In this document: in pieces, positions 27,501 through 36,424 of the stretch
How the letters are laid out: every line of letters starts with the position of its first letter
Numbering within the stretch: the stretch's first letter is position 1
Assembly: GCF_000378385.1 (NCBI RefSeq)
Contig: NZ_KB899679.1
Location: forward strand, 1 to 64,000
DNA: 64,000 nt
Reading direction: 5' to 3'
From: Paenibacillus daejeonensis DSM 15491
GTDB taxonomy: Bacteria; Bacillota; Bacilli; Paenibacillales; Paenibacillaceae
Position numbers and translations under genes: made by a program
Notes under the pieces: generated by a model
What the model was told of the DNA's origin: nothing
The model's input: the letters and a program-made list of their open reading frames with translations, nothing else
The model's database searches: none

Positions 27501-28087
27501 TAGGTTTTGATCTGTACTCCCAGATGCTCGCAGATGAAATCGCCAAGCGCAAGGCTGAAATGTACGGTGACGAGGCCAAGCAGGAGAAAGAGATTACGAC
27601 ACAGATCGATCTTAGCATGGATGCGTACCTGCCTTCCGATTATATCTACGACAGCATTCAGAAGATCGAGATTTACAAGAAGGTAGCGACCGCCCGCTCC
27701 GTGGAGGAGACCGAGGATCTGCGTGACGAGCTCGTTGACCGGTTCGGAGACCTTCCGGATGCGGTTCACAACCTGCTTGCAGTAGCGAGACTCAAGGTGT
27801 ACGGCGGCGAGTACGGCATCGAGCTGATCAGCAAGCGTGGCGAGGAAATTACCCTGCGCTTCGATGAGCAGGCGAGTAAGGGAATCGACCGCAAAATCAT
27901 CGATATGCTGTGCCTGCAGTTCGAAAACCGGTTCAAACGAGCAACCCCGCAGGAGAACCATTTGATCGTGCAGCTGCGCGGCCAAGGGCTGTCGGACGAG
28001 GAAAAATTGGCTTTGCTGGAGCGTTTTCTGATACAATGTAAAGAGGCAGTCAAATCGAAAGGGGAACTTCAGGATGTTGCACAATAA
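24560..28087 (+). CDS. mfd: Transcription-repair coupling factor
   Basis: A 1175-residue DNA translocase that removes stalled RNA polymerase and recruits UvrA. In order: UvrB-like N-terminal domains, the RNA-polymerase-interacting CarD-like domain (about residues 490-560, GDYVVHQNHGIGKYLG), the RecG-like helicase with Walker A GDVGYGKTE (near 640) and DEEQ (near 740), and the C-terminal TRCF domain. The ATG at 24560 is preferred over the GTG at 24509 because of the GAGGTGTT site and family start. Its 3' end overlaps the next gene by 14 bp. Confidence 0.96.
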   Translation: MRTVIEAFSKDEDFQTVLSGIAKGMREQMISGLAGSSRQILAAALMQELQRPMLIVTHNMFAAQKIAEDLQECLSPEQVLLYPANELVAAEAAISSPETLAQRIDVLVRLSAGFRGIVVVPFSGVRRYLPTQEAIAEARIPLTVGTSLPMDTFLSRMVELGYERVDRVESKGEMSVRGGIVDFFPLTEPHAYRIEWFDDEIDSIRTFDPVDQRSIDKLETYVVPLCKEVLASSKRQHVAAQHAYDLMERQLEKMTDRTAKDRLRSELGSEIEKLREQVYFSEIYKYISLLYPERQTIIDYMPEDTLLLMDEPTRLVETAKQLERDEAEWATHLLQNGKSLPGFVLARDSDEILYHRPFQTLFLSLFLRQIPHTQPQNILNFVCRAMQNFHGQMNVLKAEMDRWKKAGANVIMLAGNAERMERMRRVLQDYSIEPPVMVEGNLQTGFELPSVHLVIITEGEMFSQKQRKVRRLDKKIDNAERIKSYTELKVGDYVVHQNHGIGKYLGIGTLEIGGIHKDYLHIMYAAGDKLSVPIDQIDLIQKYVGSEDKEPKVYKLGGSEWTRVKNKVKASVKDIADDLVKLYADRQAADGFGFGDDTPYQQEFEAMFPYDETRDQLRAIEEIKKDMQTKRPMDRLLCGDVGYGKTEVAIRAAFKAAIEGKQVAVLVPTTILAQQHYETFRERFSGYPFNIQVLSRFRSRKEQNETMKGLKSGTVDVVIGTHRLLSQDIIFKDLGLLIVDEEQRFGVSHKEKLKRLKTNVDVLTLTATPIPRTLHMSMLGVRDLSVIETPPENRFPVQTYVVEYNMSLVREAIERELARGGQIYYLYNRVQGIYQMAELISELVPNARVAVGHGQMSEQELEKTILDFLDGESDVLVSTSIIETGVDIPNVNTLIVHDADKMGLSQLYQLRGRVGRSNRIAYAYFTYQRDKVLTEVAEKRLQSIKEFTELGSGFKIAMRDLSIRGAGNLLGAEQHGFIASVGFDLYSQMLADEIAKRKAEMYGDEAKQEKEITTQIDLSMDAYLPSDYIYDSIQKIEIYKKVATARSVEETEDLRDELVDRFGDLPDAVHNLLAVARLKVYGGEYGIELISKRGEEITLRFDEQASKGIDRKIIDMLCLQFENRFKRATPQENHLIVQLRGQGLSDEEKLALLERFLIQCKEAVKSKGELQDVAQ

Positions 28088-29246
28088 ACGCAAATCGGCA
28101 TGGCGCCGCCCGCTGCTGCTTATCATTGCGGCGATGCTCGTCATGACGATCGCGGCAGCTTGCGGATCGAAGAACGACAACAACGGCGGTAATGGCGGCA
28201 CGGAAGGCGGGACGCCGAATACGGGCGCTACGATCGCGACGTATACAGATGGCACGGTAACAGATGATGAGTTCACTAAATACAAGACGTTCTTTATTCT
28301 GATGAATCCACAGGCGGAGATGTTCCTTAGCATTCCACAGTACGAAGAACAGTTCCTGCAGGAGTATATCGGATACAAGATTTTGTTTGATCGGATGTCC
28401 GACGAGAGCAAGGCTGCAGCGGATGCGGACACGGAAGAGTTCCGTACGCAATTCGAGACAGCGGTTAACGATCAAGAAGAGCTGCAAACCCGGCTGGATG
28501 AAGGCGGTCTGACCGTCGATGAAGCCGTCGATTTCTTCCATCTGATTATGGCGGTTATGAAGGACGCCGAGTCCAAAGTGACCGATGAAGATGTACAAGC
28601 TATCTTCAATGAGGATCCATCTGCACTCCAGACTGCGAGCGTACGTCATGTTCTTGTGGCGACTACGGATTCGCAGACCCAGGAGGAGCTCCGTACAGAA
28701 GAAGAAGCACTGGAGCGCGCGGAAGATGTAAAAGCCCAACTTGAAGCTGGCGGAGACTGGCAGGCACTGGCTGCTGAGTATTCCGACGACCCAGGCTCCA
28801 AGGAGAACGGCGGCCTGTACGAGGACGTTAATGTTAGCCAATGGGTCCCTGAGTTCAAGGACGCTGCACTGACGCAGGAAGTAGGCGTTATCGGCGACCC
28901 GGTCAAGACCGACTTTGGTTACCATGTTGTTCTGGTTGAGAAACGCGATGAGCTGACGTATGAGTCGCTGACAGACGAGCAGAAGAACGCGCTGCGTCAG
29001 ACCGCTGCTAGTGAAGTGCTCAATGAATTCATGCAAACGGAACTGCCTGAGCTGATTCAAAGCATCGATCTGCCGCAACCTGAAGCACCAGAGGGCACGG
29101 AGCCTCCGGCTACTGAAGGCACGGAGAACGGAGATGCTGGCACAGACGGAGCCACTGAGGATGGTGCCGAAGGCAATGCGCCTGCGGACGAGACACCAGC
29201 TAATGAAGAGGCACCAGCTACAGAAGAAGAGACACCCGCACAATAA
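28074..29246 (+). CDS. Secreted peptidyl-prolyl cis-trans isomerase lipoprotein (PrsA/SurA-like)
   Basis: A 390-residue lipoprotein. The signal peptide ends with AAAC, giving a lipidated Cys30. A SurA-N-like helical region (about 65-180) and a parvulin rotamase domain (about 195-300; RHVLVAT, GGDWQALAAEYSDDPGSKENGG, FGYHVVLVEKR) follow. The last 55 residues are Glu, Ala, Thr and Pro-rich low complexity. It should help fold exported proteins outside the membrane. It overlaps mfd and precedes a terminator, so it is probably co-transcribed with mfd; B. subtilis lacks a gene here. Confidence 0.88.
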   Translation: MLHNKRKSAWRRPLLLIIAAMLVMTIAAACGSKNDNNGGNGGTEGGTPNTGATIATYTDGTVTDDEFTKYKTFFILMNPQAEMFLSIPQYEEQFLQEYIGYKILFDRMSDESKAAADADTEEFRTQFETAVNDQEELQTRLDEGGLTVDEAVDFFHLIMAVMKDAESKVTDEDVQAIFNEDPSALQTASVRHVLVATTDSQTQEELRTEEEALERAEDVKAQLEAGGDWQALAAEYSDDPGSKENGGLYEDVNVSQWVPEFKDAALTQEVGVIGDPVKTDFGYHVVLVEKRDELTYESLTDEQKNALRQTAASEVLNEFMQTELPELIQSIDLPQPEAPEGTEPPATEGTENGDAGTDGATEDGAEGNAPADETPANEEAPATEEETPAQ

Positions 29247-29263
29247 TAAGGCAACGTAGAGAG

Positions 29264-29301
29264 GGCAGCCTCCGCAGATGATCTGTGGAGCTGCCTTTTT
29301 T
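29264..29301 (+). terminator. Terminator after the PrsA-like gene
   Basis: GGCAGC-CC / GG-CTGCC stem-loop with a run of six T. Confidence 0.85.
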
Positions 29302-29366
29302 GATGAGGGCAAGCCATTGGAGTCTCTGCGGGGGCCGCGGATAGAATATAAGAAGGAGGAATACAT

Positions 29367-29756
29367 ATGTCATTCTACAAACCTGAAGGGTACAATGCGC
29401 TATCTCCGTATCTGGTGGTAGAGAATGCAGGGAAGCTGGTGGAGCTCCTGCAGTCGATCTTCGGTGCCCGGGAGCTGCGCCGTTATGAGACGGACGAAGG
29501 CAGGATCATGCATGTTGAGGTACGTATCGACGATACGGTGGTTATGCTCGCTGACGCGACTGCAGGCTACTCTTCTCGACAGCAGATGCTCCATGTCTAT
29601 GTGGAGGATGCGGATCTGACCTTTGGGCGTGCGCTGGCCCAGGGCTGCGAGCCCCTCCAGGAGCCCAAACGTTCCGAGGGAGATCTGGACAAACGTGGCG
29701 GCTTCCGGGATTTCGCAGGTAACGAATGGTGGATCGCGACCCAGCAGGAGGATTAA
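29367..29756 (+). CDS. VOC-superfamily protein (glyoxalase/PhnB-like)
   Basis: A 129-residue vicinal-oxygen-chelate fold protein. The SFYKPEGYNALSPYLVVENA start, HVEVRIDDTVVMLAD, YVEDADLTFGRALAQG and DFAGNEWWIAT segments match the PhnB-like glyoxalase/bleomycin-resistance family. The function is unknown in most members. An AAGGAGGA site precedes the ATG. It begins the accessory block and overlaps the next, opposite gene tail-to-tail by 4 bp. Confidence 0.85.
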   Translation: MSFYKPEGYNALSPYLVVENAGKLVELLQSIFGARELRRYETDEGRIMHVEVRIDDTVVMLADATAGYSSRQQMLHVYVEDADLTFGRALAQGCEPLQEPKRSEGDLDKRGGFRDFAGNEWWIATQQED

Positions 29757-31993
29757 CGGTCATCCCCGCCGTACATGCTCAGGTAGCGATCGTAGGCGGT
29801 CTCGCACCATGTCGCCTTCAGACCGTTGTCGTAGAGTGGAAAACGGGTCGTCGGAATGAGCAACTCCGTCTCCCGCTCCAGCGCTTCTGAATGACTGCGG
29901 AGCCGCTGGAAGGTCCGGCGGGCCAGGGCGGGACGTCCGCTGCGCGTAAAGCGGTGGGTCCGCACCAGGCCATAGATCGTCAGAATCATATCCTCAAGGT
30001 AGCGGAACCGTCGCTCATCCTCCAGCAGGCGCTCCATCACCCTCTCATCTCGCGCCACGTCGATCGCTGCATCGAGCAGGGCACGGCACACATAGAGCTG
30101 CGCCACGGTCTCCGTCAGGCTGATCCCGCTATTGGGGCTGTCCGCCTGCGTATCGTATTGCATATGCAGCAGCGGGAACAGCTCGTCCGCATCTTCCCGC
30201 AGATAGCCCGTCAGTGAATGACGAATCCCCCGCGAATATTGATAATGCTTGAGATACTTGCTGTTCCGCATCGCTTCTTCCAGCTTCTCGTAGAACTGCC
30301 GAGCCTTCGAGGCCGACTCTCCATAGTACGCACGGTAATAATCGGCCAGCAGCTCCTCCGAATCCATCTCGGGATGCCAGAGCATTCGGTACAATTGATA
30401 GTTGGTCAGGGTAAGCGGCCCCCAGCTTCGATCGGTCAAATGCATATAGTGAAAGTGACGGACGCCGGAGCGGTAGTAAAATGGGATATCCGCCGCCATC
30501 ATCGTCATCAGCGGGACCGGGCAGGCTGCAAAAGAGCTGACGTTGTAATACTCGCCCACAAACAGGTCGCCGAGGTAATGGCGGTCGGGATCGGTCGTCC
30601 ACGGGACGAAGGTAGCCATCAGCTCCTGATTTGACTCGGTGCAGCCCGGGTCAGCCAGCGTATGGACGTAGCAGCGTTCAATCGGGAAGTAGGTCGGGAA
30701 GCAGCGGTTGTAATCAAAATCGGCGGGCAGCGGCCGGTCCGGAGCGGGCAGCGTCTCATGATAGATGGGGAACAGGATACGGATGCGTCGTTTCAGCCGG
30801 CCCACCGTCCGGGCCTGCTCTAGATAGCTGCTGAGCGCATGGACGAGCAGAATCATTTTGTAAGCATAGTTGCCGCTTTGCTCGCATCTGTGGCACTGGC
30901 ACCAGGTGCCGTTGTCCAGCATCCAGAAATTGAGGTCATCCGCATACCGCCACTGCCCGTCGATCAGATCTTCCGTGACCCGCAGACAGAGCTCGTGGAC
31001 GGCATCAGGGTGAGTCGTGCAGAAGTTGTCGCCGAACCCTTCCCGGTTGCCCTCGCCGACATCGAAGCTGCGCTTGCCGTCTACCAGTCCGAACCACTCC
31101 GGATGAGCCTCCGCATACGTCAGCCTGCCGTCTTCGCGCGACGGGAAGGGTCGTTCCTCATCGCCCGGCTCGTAAGGATCCTCCGGATCGTCGCCCGCCG
31201 GCGAGCCTGCTGGCCGGTAAGGGTATACGGCGTGAGGGTTGAGGAAGCGGTAGAGGATGTGATGGCCGCCCATACAGAGACGGATCCCCCGTTTCTGGAG
31301 AGCATGGGGATCGGCGACCCGGTCCAGCGAAGCAAAATTGATTCGGTTGCGTCCGAGCCAGTCGATCAGCTCGGGATTGTCATCACCGATGTGCTCGCTG
31401 TACACGCCCCGGGTAAGGAACCGCGGATAATCGATGAGCTCGAAGGGTCCGTCCATCCGCTTTGCATCCTGCGGAATATGCGTGCCGCGATTACCCAGTC
31501 CGTACCACCGGAACCCAAGATTTTCCAGAAAGGCGTATACGCCGTAGAGTGTGCCTCGCCGTTCTCGGCCCGTGATGATCCAGTGCGTACCGTCTTCCAT
31601 CAAGCGAGACACCACCACATAACCTTCGTCCGGCAGCAGCTCCCACTCGTCGGCACGCCCGGCCAACCAAGCATGCCAAGCCTCCTCTCCCGTCGTACCC
31701 GCAGCAGGTGTTCCCACCCAAATCGTCAGATTCCCGCTTTCCTGCAACGGCACATCCTCTGCTAGTTTCTCATCCCTGCTGTCCATCCAGATTGGTGTCT
31801 CTCCGTATACCAGACGGAGATGCTCCGCCAGCTCTACTGCACCGTAGCAGGTTGTACAGGCTGCCGCCTCCGCACTTGTGGCCTCGTCCCACCAGTCGAT
31901 TCGGCGTTCCGCTCCCGCCGCTTCCCGTATCGAGCCGAAGCTCCCGGCATTTGCCATGATTCGTATGCCTGTCCATCCCACGTCCGCTTTCAC
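29753..31993 (-). CDS. DUF4838 domain protein (alpha-glucuronidase-like N-terminal domain)
   Basis: A 746-residue protein without a signal peptide, so probably cytoplasmic. An N-terminal GH67-like accessory domain (about residues 40-165; YGAVELAEHL, GTLYGVYAFLENLGFRWYG) precedes a DUF4838 domain (about 215-480) with GGHHILYRF, LDNGTWCQC and IRILFPIYHETLP. DUF4838 proteins occur in polysaccharide utilisation clusters; activity is unproven. The start is GTG at 31993 after AAAGGAGA. It follows the AraC regulator by 22 bp on the same strand, so the two probably form an operon divergent from the ABC transporter. Confidence 0.82.
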   Translation of the reverse strand: MKADVGWTGIRIMANAGSFGSIREAAGAERRIDWWDEATSAEAAACTTCYGAVELAEHLRLVYGETPIWMDSRDEKLAEDVPLQESGNLTIWVGTPAAGTTGEEAWHAWLAGRADEWELLPDEGYVVVSRLMEDGTHWIITGRERRGTLYGVYAFLENLGFRWYGLGNRGTHIPQDAKRMDGPFELIDYPRFLTRGVYSEHIGDDNPELIDWLGRNRINFASLDRVADPHALQKRGIRLCMGGHHILYRFLNPHAVYPYRPAGSPAGDDPEDPYEPGDEERPFPSREDGRLTYAEAHPEWFGLVDGKRSFDVGEGNREGFGDNFCTTHPDAVHELCLRVTEDLIDGQWRYADDLNFWMLDNGTWCQCHRCEQSGNYAYKMILLVHALSSYLEQARTVGRLKRRIRILFPIYHETLPAPDRPLPADFDYNRCFPTYFPIERCYVHTLADPGCTESNQELMATFVPWTTDPDRHYLGDLFVGEYYNVSSFAACPVPLMTMMAADIPFYYRSGVRHFHYMHLTDRSWGPLTLTNYQLYRMLWHPEMDSEELLADYYRAYYGESASKARQFYEKLEEAMRNSKYLKHYQYSRGIRHSLTGYLREDADELFPLLHMQYDTQADSPNSGISLTETVAQLYVCRALLDAAIDVARDERVMERLLEDERRFRYLEDMILTIYGLVRTHRFTRSGRPALARRTFQRLRSHSEALERETELLIPTTRFPLYDNGLKATWCETAYDRYLSMYGGDDR

Positions 31994-32015
31994 GATTCAC
32001 CGTCTCCTTTGAAGC

Positions 32016-34220
32016 TCAGCCTGTTTTGAGCTTCTTGTAGTCTCCCGGCGTCGTGCCGGTTTGTTTCTTGAACACTCGGATAAATGTACTTACATTAACA
32101 TAGCCAACCAATTGGGCAACCTCCTGGATTTTTAGATCGGTGCGGCTCAGGATTTCTTTGGCCTTATTCATCCGATATGTGGTGAGGTAGTCGACAAAAT
32201 TGATCCCGGTCTTCTCCTTGAAGTAGCTGGAAAGGTAGCCGCGGGTAATGTGAAGCCGGTCAGCCAGCATGTCGAGCGAGATGTCCTCTGCATAATGCTG
32301 CTCAATATAGGTCGTGACGAAGCTCGTAATGGGATCATTGGCCGATTTCTTCTCCTGTACCAGCTCGCACACAGCACTCAGCAGCGACTCGAGCCGATCC
32401 ACGTACTCTTGCTGTGTATGACAAGCCTTCATCTCTTCATAGGGCGACTCCGTACCGGGCAGTTTGCTTAGCTCGATGTGATGGGTGTACAGCGTCTTCA
32501 TGACGCGATTAACGATTTCATTGGCTACCTCGTCATACTGACAGGCATATGCCTGCTTGCGCTCCAGCCGGCCCAGCACACGCCTGATTAGCGGCAGCAC
32601 GACCTCGCGATTGCCCCCGGTCAGATTGGCGTAGAAGTCCTGCTCCTCCTGTCCGGTAAAGAAAGGCAGTGTAGGCGGGGGTTCGAAGCGGGTTACCAAT
32701 TGGGGTTCCCGGCCGAGTTTCCTCTGCTTGACCAAGGCTGACACATCGGCATAAGCCTGGGCAAAATCCTTGACGTGGCTGTACGACCCGCTGATGGCTA
32801 CCGTCATCAGGCAAGCCTGGAGCTCGGGACTGAGCAGTTGCATCAATCCGCTCGTCACCTCTTCCAGCTCAGGCTCCTCGCCTTCATCAAAATGCAGCAC
32901 GGTCAGGATCTCGCAAGGCTCTAATTGAAGCGTGATGGCATGCTCAACATGCGTCGCATACCAATCCCGGGCATGCTCGCGGACGAATGCCGTATCCTGT
33001 TGCAACTGGCTGCTCTCCAGCAAGGCTGGCCTCTCAGGCGTCAAATGGAAGAGCAGCAGCCGAAACGGTTTATCCAGCGGCTGAAAGTGGTCCGATAGCT
33101 GGCCGATCCGTTTCAGTTGATCGGCATAGCCATACAGATTGAGCATCGAATTCTTCTGATGGATATCCTCGGCGATATGATTGATCCGGTCGCCAATCAG
33201 CCGGAATTCGCGGATATTGCTCTGTGGCCGGCCCGGCTGGAGCTGGCCGATCCATTCGACGAGATGACGCACCGGAGCGTTGAGCTTACGGCTGATCCAG
33301 GCGGATACTGTGATGCTGATCAGCACGGCCGCGGCCAGCAGGACAGCCAGGACGAGCGTCAGCCGGACGACCTGCGCATTGATATGCTTGAAAGGAATCA
33401 CACTGACATAAGTAAAGCCGGACTTGCCGCCATGCTGATAGAAGTAGTAGTGATCGTCCGCCTTGACATACCCTGTGCCGCTGCCCGCTTGCAGGACGCT
33501 GTGCGGCAGGGCGGTTGCCGTCGAGGCAAAGAGCGTACGGCCACCGCTATCTAGAATTGTAAAGGCGTCGCCTTGCGTGGGCCGGAAGAAATCAAGATAC
33601 GCCCGTCTGCTATCCATAAAGGCGAGGACGGCAGACTGGTCATCGTATACCCGCTTGATTAAAATCGGAATAGACTGTCCTTTGCTCACAGGCGTGCCCA
33701 GGGAATTCTCCCAATAAGGATAGGCAGGATAGATCGCAAAGCTGACCGGAAGCTCCAATTGCTCTTGCCAGAATTGCAAGGGATACTGCTCGCTGTAGAA
33801 CAGTTTATTAAAAAACAGCTCCGCATCGGCGCTGCTGTCCTTCTCAATGACATATTGACTTCGCTTCATATAGATCAGCAGATTGTCCAGATACAGATAG
33901 GGACTTGCCACACTGGCGCGCAGCTGATCGCGTACCGCTGCCACGGTCTCGCTGGGGAGCTGCTGCTGCCGGGACAGTAAAGAGATCTGTTCGTCGAATT
34001 GAAGAGAGAGGCCAATGCTGCGGATCTGTTCGAAGTGCTCCTCATAATTGCGAACCGCCGTGTCCAGATTGAGGCTGCTGCTCTTGGTGATCTCTGCCCG
34101 GATCGTATTCAGGAATACGGTGAATGCTACCCCGATAAAGACACAAAGCAACAGGATGACGATCAGGAAGCTGCCGAACAGGCGATAGAACATCGAATCG
34201 GTGGCAAATCTCTTCATCAT
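32016..34220 (-). CDS. Membrane-anchored AraC-family sensor-regulator
   Basis: A 734-residue protein. TM1 (about 13-37), an extracytoplasmic sensing region (about 40-280), TM2 (about 284-306), a HAMP-like linker and a C-terminal AraC HTH domain (about 630-734; ISLDMLADRLHITRGYLS, VGYVNVSTFIRVFKKQTG) make a one-protein sensor that binds DNA. This type typically regulates adjacent CUT1 sugar transporters in Paenibacillus. Start is ATG 34220 or 34217; GGAGGG lies upstream. It is divergent from the permease genes, so it probably controls them and the DUF4838 gene. Confidence 0.88.
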   Translation of the reverse strand: MMKRFATDSMFYRLFGSFLIVILLLCVFIGVAFTVFLNTIRAEITKSSSLNLDTAVRNYEEHFEQIRSIGLSLQFDEQISLLSRQQQLPSETVAAVRDQLRASVASPYLYLDNLLIYMKRSQYVIEKDSSADAELFFNKLFYSEQYPLQFWQEQLELPVSFAIYPAYPYWENSLGTPVSKGQSIPILIKRVYDDQSAVLAFMDSRRAYLDFFRPTQGDAFTILDSGGRTLFASTATALPHSVLQAGSGTGYVKADDHYYFYQHGGKSGFTYVSVIPFKHINAQVVRLTLVLAVLLAAAVLISITVSAWISRKLNAPVRHLVEWIGQLQPGRPQSNIREFRLIGDRINHIAEDIHQKNSMLNLYGYADQLKRIGQLSDHFQPLDKPFRLLLFHLTPERPALLESSQLQQDTAFVREHARDWYATHVEHAITLQLEPCEILTVLHFDEGEEPELEEVTSGLMQLLSPELQACLMTVAISGSYSHVKDFAQAYADVSALVKQRKLGREPQLVTRFEPPPTLPFFTGQEEQDFYANLTGGNREVVLPLIRRVLGRLERKQAYACQYDEVANEIVNRVMKTLYTHHIELSKLPGTESPYEEMKACHTQQEYVDRLESLLSAVCELVQEKKSANDPITSFVTTYIEQHYAEDISLDMLADRLHITRGYLSSYFKEKTGINFVDYLTTYRMNKAKEILSRTDLKIQEVAQLVGYVNVSTFIRVFKKQTGTTPGDYKKLKTG

Positions 34221-34515
34221 GCATCCCTCCGAAGATGAGATAAAAAAGTCAGAAAACCTGACGCCAAAGTGGGAAAGAGATGGATGAGGCTCGCTTTAAC
34301 ACGAGTAATTTTATCGTAAACGACTTCTTTCGCCAATACGCATTTTTTACACCAGTCCTGATTATTAACGATTTGGTCGATGTAACCGTAATCATAGGGA
34401 TAAGTTGATATAATCTCTATTCTCAGAGGAGGGAGCCTGGGCTATAGTGAAGTGGCGGGAGGTCAGGTAATCTAACATAATTCCCGTTGAACTAACCTTT
34501 AGGAAAGGTGATCCC
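34221..34515. promoter_or_regulatory. Divergent promoter region of the sugar cluster
   Basis: A 295-bp gap between divergent genes. A -10 like TATAAT is at 34409-34414 for the permease operon, without a good -35 at the proper distance, as expected of an activator-dependent promoter. The AraC-type regulator's binding sites would be expected here, but no clear repeat was identified. Confidence 0.45.
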
Positions 34516-35472
34516 ATGGCTATGCAACAATCGGAATTACAGGCCCGCGCTCCGGCGTCGGTGCCCTATGGCAGATTCAGGCGTCGCTGGTCGAGAGGCA
34601 AGCTTCTGCTGGTGATGTTTGTCCCCTGTCTCCTCTATTATGTATTGTTCAAGTACTACCCGATGTTCGGCATCGTCATTTCTTTCAAGAACTACAACCT
34701 GTACAAAGGCGTCTGGGAAAGCGATTGGGTCGGCTTCAAATATTATGCCATGTTTTTTCAAAACCCGGATTTCTGGTTGCTTTTCCGCAATACGTTTTTG
34801 CTCGGGCTGTACAAACTGGTCTTTGGTTTCCCGGCTCCGATTCTGCTGGCGCTGATGCTCCATGAAGTGCGAAACCGGCTGTTCAAACGATTCGTCCAGA
34901 CAGCCACCTATATGCCTCATTTTATCTCCAACGTCATCGTTGCCAGTATGGTCGTCATGTTCCTGTCGCCTACCGGCGGCCTCATTAATCAACTGATGAA
35001 TTCGCTTGGGCTGGAGACGGTCCATTTCCTGACCCGCCCAGAATGGTTCCGAACGATCTACGTGCTCTCGGAGATCTGGCAGCATCTCGGCTGGGAGACA
35101 ATCATCTACCTGGCGGCGCTCTCGGCCATCGATCCTTCGCTCTATGAAGCGGCTGAGATGGATGGTGCCGGGAGATTGCGGAAGGTGTGGAGCGTGACGC
35201 TGCCGGGCATCACATCGGCGATCGTCATCCTGCTGCTGCTCAATGTCGGCAAAGTCCTGGAGATCGGCTTCGAAAAGGTCTATCTGCTGGCCAATCCGAC
35301 GACATATGAGACGGCGGACATCTTCAGCACTTATGTGTACCGGGTCGGCATGACGAACGGCAATTTCAGCTATGCGGCGGCTATCGATATGTTTACCGGC
35401 GTTGTCAGCCTGGTCTTCATCGTCATGGCCAACTCTATCAGCCGCAAGGTCAGCGATAACAGTTTATGGTGA
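34516..35472 (+). CDS. CUT1 sugar ABC transporter permease (LplB type)
   Basis: A 318-residue inner-membrane permease with about six membrane segments and the ATPase-contact EAA loop EAAEMDGAGRLRKVWSVTLPGI near residues 213-234. A cytoplasmic N-terminus of about 30 residues is typical of LplB-like proteins, which import oligosaccharides. AAAGGTG lies ahead of the ATG. It forms an operon with the next two genes. There is no ATPase gene, so a shared ATPase such as MsmX probably powers it. Confidence 0.9.
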   Translation: MAMQQSELQARAPASVPYGRFRRRWSRGKLLLVMFVPCLLYYVLFKYYPMFGIVISFKNYNLYKGVWESDWVGFKYYAMFFQNPDFWLLFRNTFLLGLYKLVFGFPAPILLALMLHEVRNRLFKRFVQTATYMPHFISNVIVASMVVMFLSPTGGLINQLMNSLGLETVHFLTRPEWFRTIYVLSEIWQHLGWETIIYLAALSAIDPSLYEAAEMDGAGRLRKVWSVTLPGITSAIVILLLLNVGKVLEIGFEKVYLLANPTTYETADIFSTYVYRVGMTNGNFSYAAAIDMFTGVVSLVFIVMANSISRKVSDNSLW

Positions 35473-35488
35473 GGAGGCGTTCCGTCAT

Positions 35489-36358
35489 ATGAAAGTCGAG
35501 AAATGGTCGCTCCCGTCGATCCTGATCACAATCGTGCTCATCTTGCTCGTCCTCGTCATGGTCTATCCGTTTCTGTACATGATCTCGGTTTCGCTCAGCG
35601 ACAGCATCTATGTCATGCGCGGCGAGGTCACCTGGTTTCCCAAAGGGCTGGACTTCAGCACTTATCAGCTTGTTCTGAACGATGCACGCATCTCCCAGTC
35701 ATATCTCAACACCATCATCTACGTAAGTCTGGGGACTCTGATCTCGCTCGTCGTTACCGCATTTGGCGCCTATTCGCTGGCACGCAGGGATATGCTCTTC
35801 CATCGGGGCTTCACCCTGCTAATCATCTTCACAATGTTTTTCCAGGGCGGGATGATCCCCACCTTCCTGGCAGTGAAATCGATGGGCATCATGGACAGCG
35901 TATGGGCGATGGTGCTGCCCGGCGCGGTCAGCACCTGGAATCTGCTGGTCATGCGCACCTTTTTCGCGAACTTCCCGACCGAGCTGGAGGAGGCCGGACG
36001 GATGGACGGACTGAGTGATTTTGGCATCTTCACGCGCATCGTTGCCCCGTTGTCACAGGCTGTTTTTGCTACAATTGGTCTCTTCTACGCCGTGGCGATG
36101 TGGAACAATTTCATGTTCCCGCTCTTGTATCTGCGCGATCCAGAGCTATTCCCGCTGCAGGTGGTGCTGCGCAACATCGTCCTGGCAGGATCCAATGCAG
36201 GCAGTGAGTCGATGGGCGTAGGCAGCGATGCGATGGTTGTGGAGGAGTCGCTCAAGTATGCCACGATCATGGTGTCGACCATTCCGATTCTGCTCCTGTA
36301 TCCGATGCTGCAGAAGTATTTTGTAAAAGGCGTTATGATTGGCGCGGTAAAAGGATAG
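35489..36358 (+). CDS. CUT1 sugar ABC transporter permease (LplC/YtcP type)
   Basis: A 289-residue second permease with about six membrane segments, the YPFLYMISVSLSD start region, an EAA loop EEAGRMDGLSDFGIFTRIVAPL, and a C-terminal KYFVKGVMIGAVKG typical of this subfamily. The start is the ATG at 35489 after GAGGAGG; the open frame extends into the upstream permease gene. It lies 16 bp after its partner. Confidence 0.9.
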   Translation: MKVEKWSLPSILITIVLILLVLVMVYPFLYMISVSLSDSIYVMRGEVTWFPKGLDFSTYQLVLNDARISQSYLNTIIYVSLGTLISLVVTAFGAYSLARRDMLFHRGFTLLIIFTMFFQGGMIPTFLAVKSMGIMDSVWAMVLPGAVSTWNLLVMRTFFANFPTELEEAGRMDGLSDFGIFTRIVAPLSQAVFATIGLFYAVAMWNNFMFPLLYLRDPELFPLQVVLRNIVLAGSNAGSESMGVGSDAMVVEESLKYATIMVSTIPILLLYPMLQKYFVKGVMIGAVKG

Positions 36359-36424
36359 AGGGCGAGACCTATAAGGATTTATGCCAATAAAAATATACAG
36401 TTATAGAAGAGAGGGATGGTTATC

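Noticed and set aside
28050-29366. 438-codon frame opposite the PrsA-like gene
   Set aside because: Shadow frame; the plus-strand gene has a lipobox, a parvulin domain and a terminator.
30839-31765. 308-codon plus-strand frame within the DUF4838 gene
   Set aside because: The minus-strand DUF4838 reading is clearly a domain protein. This frame lacks any family similarity.
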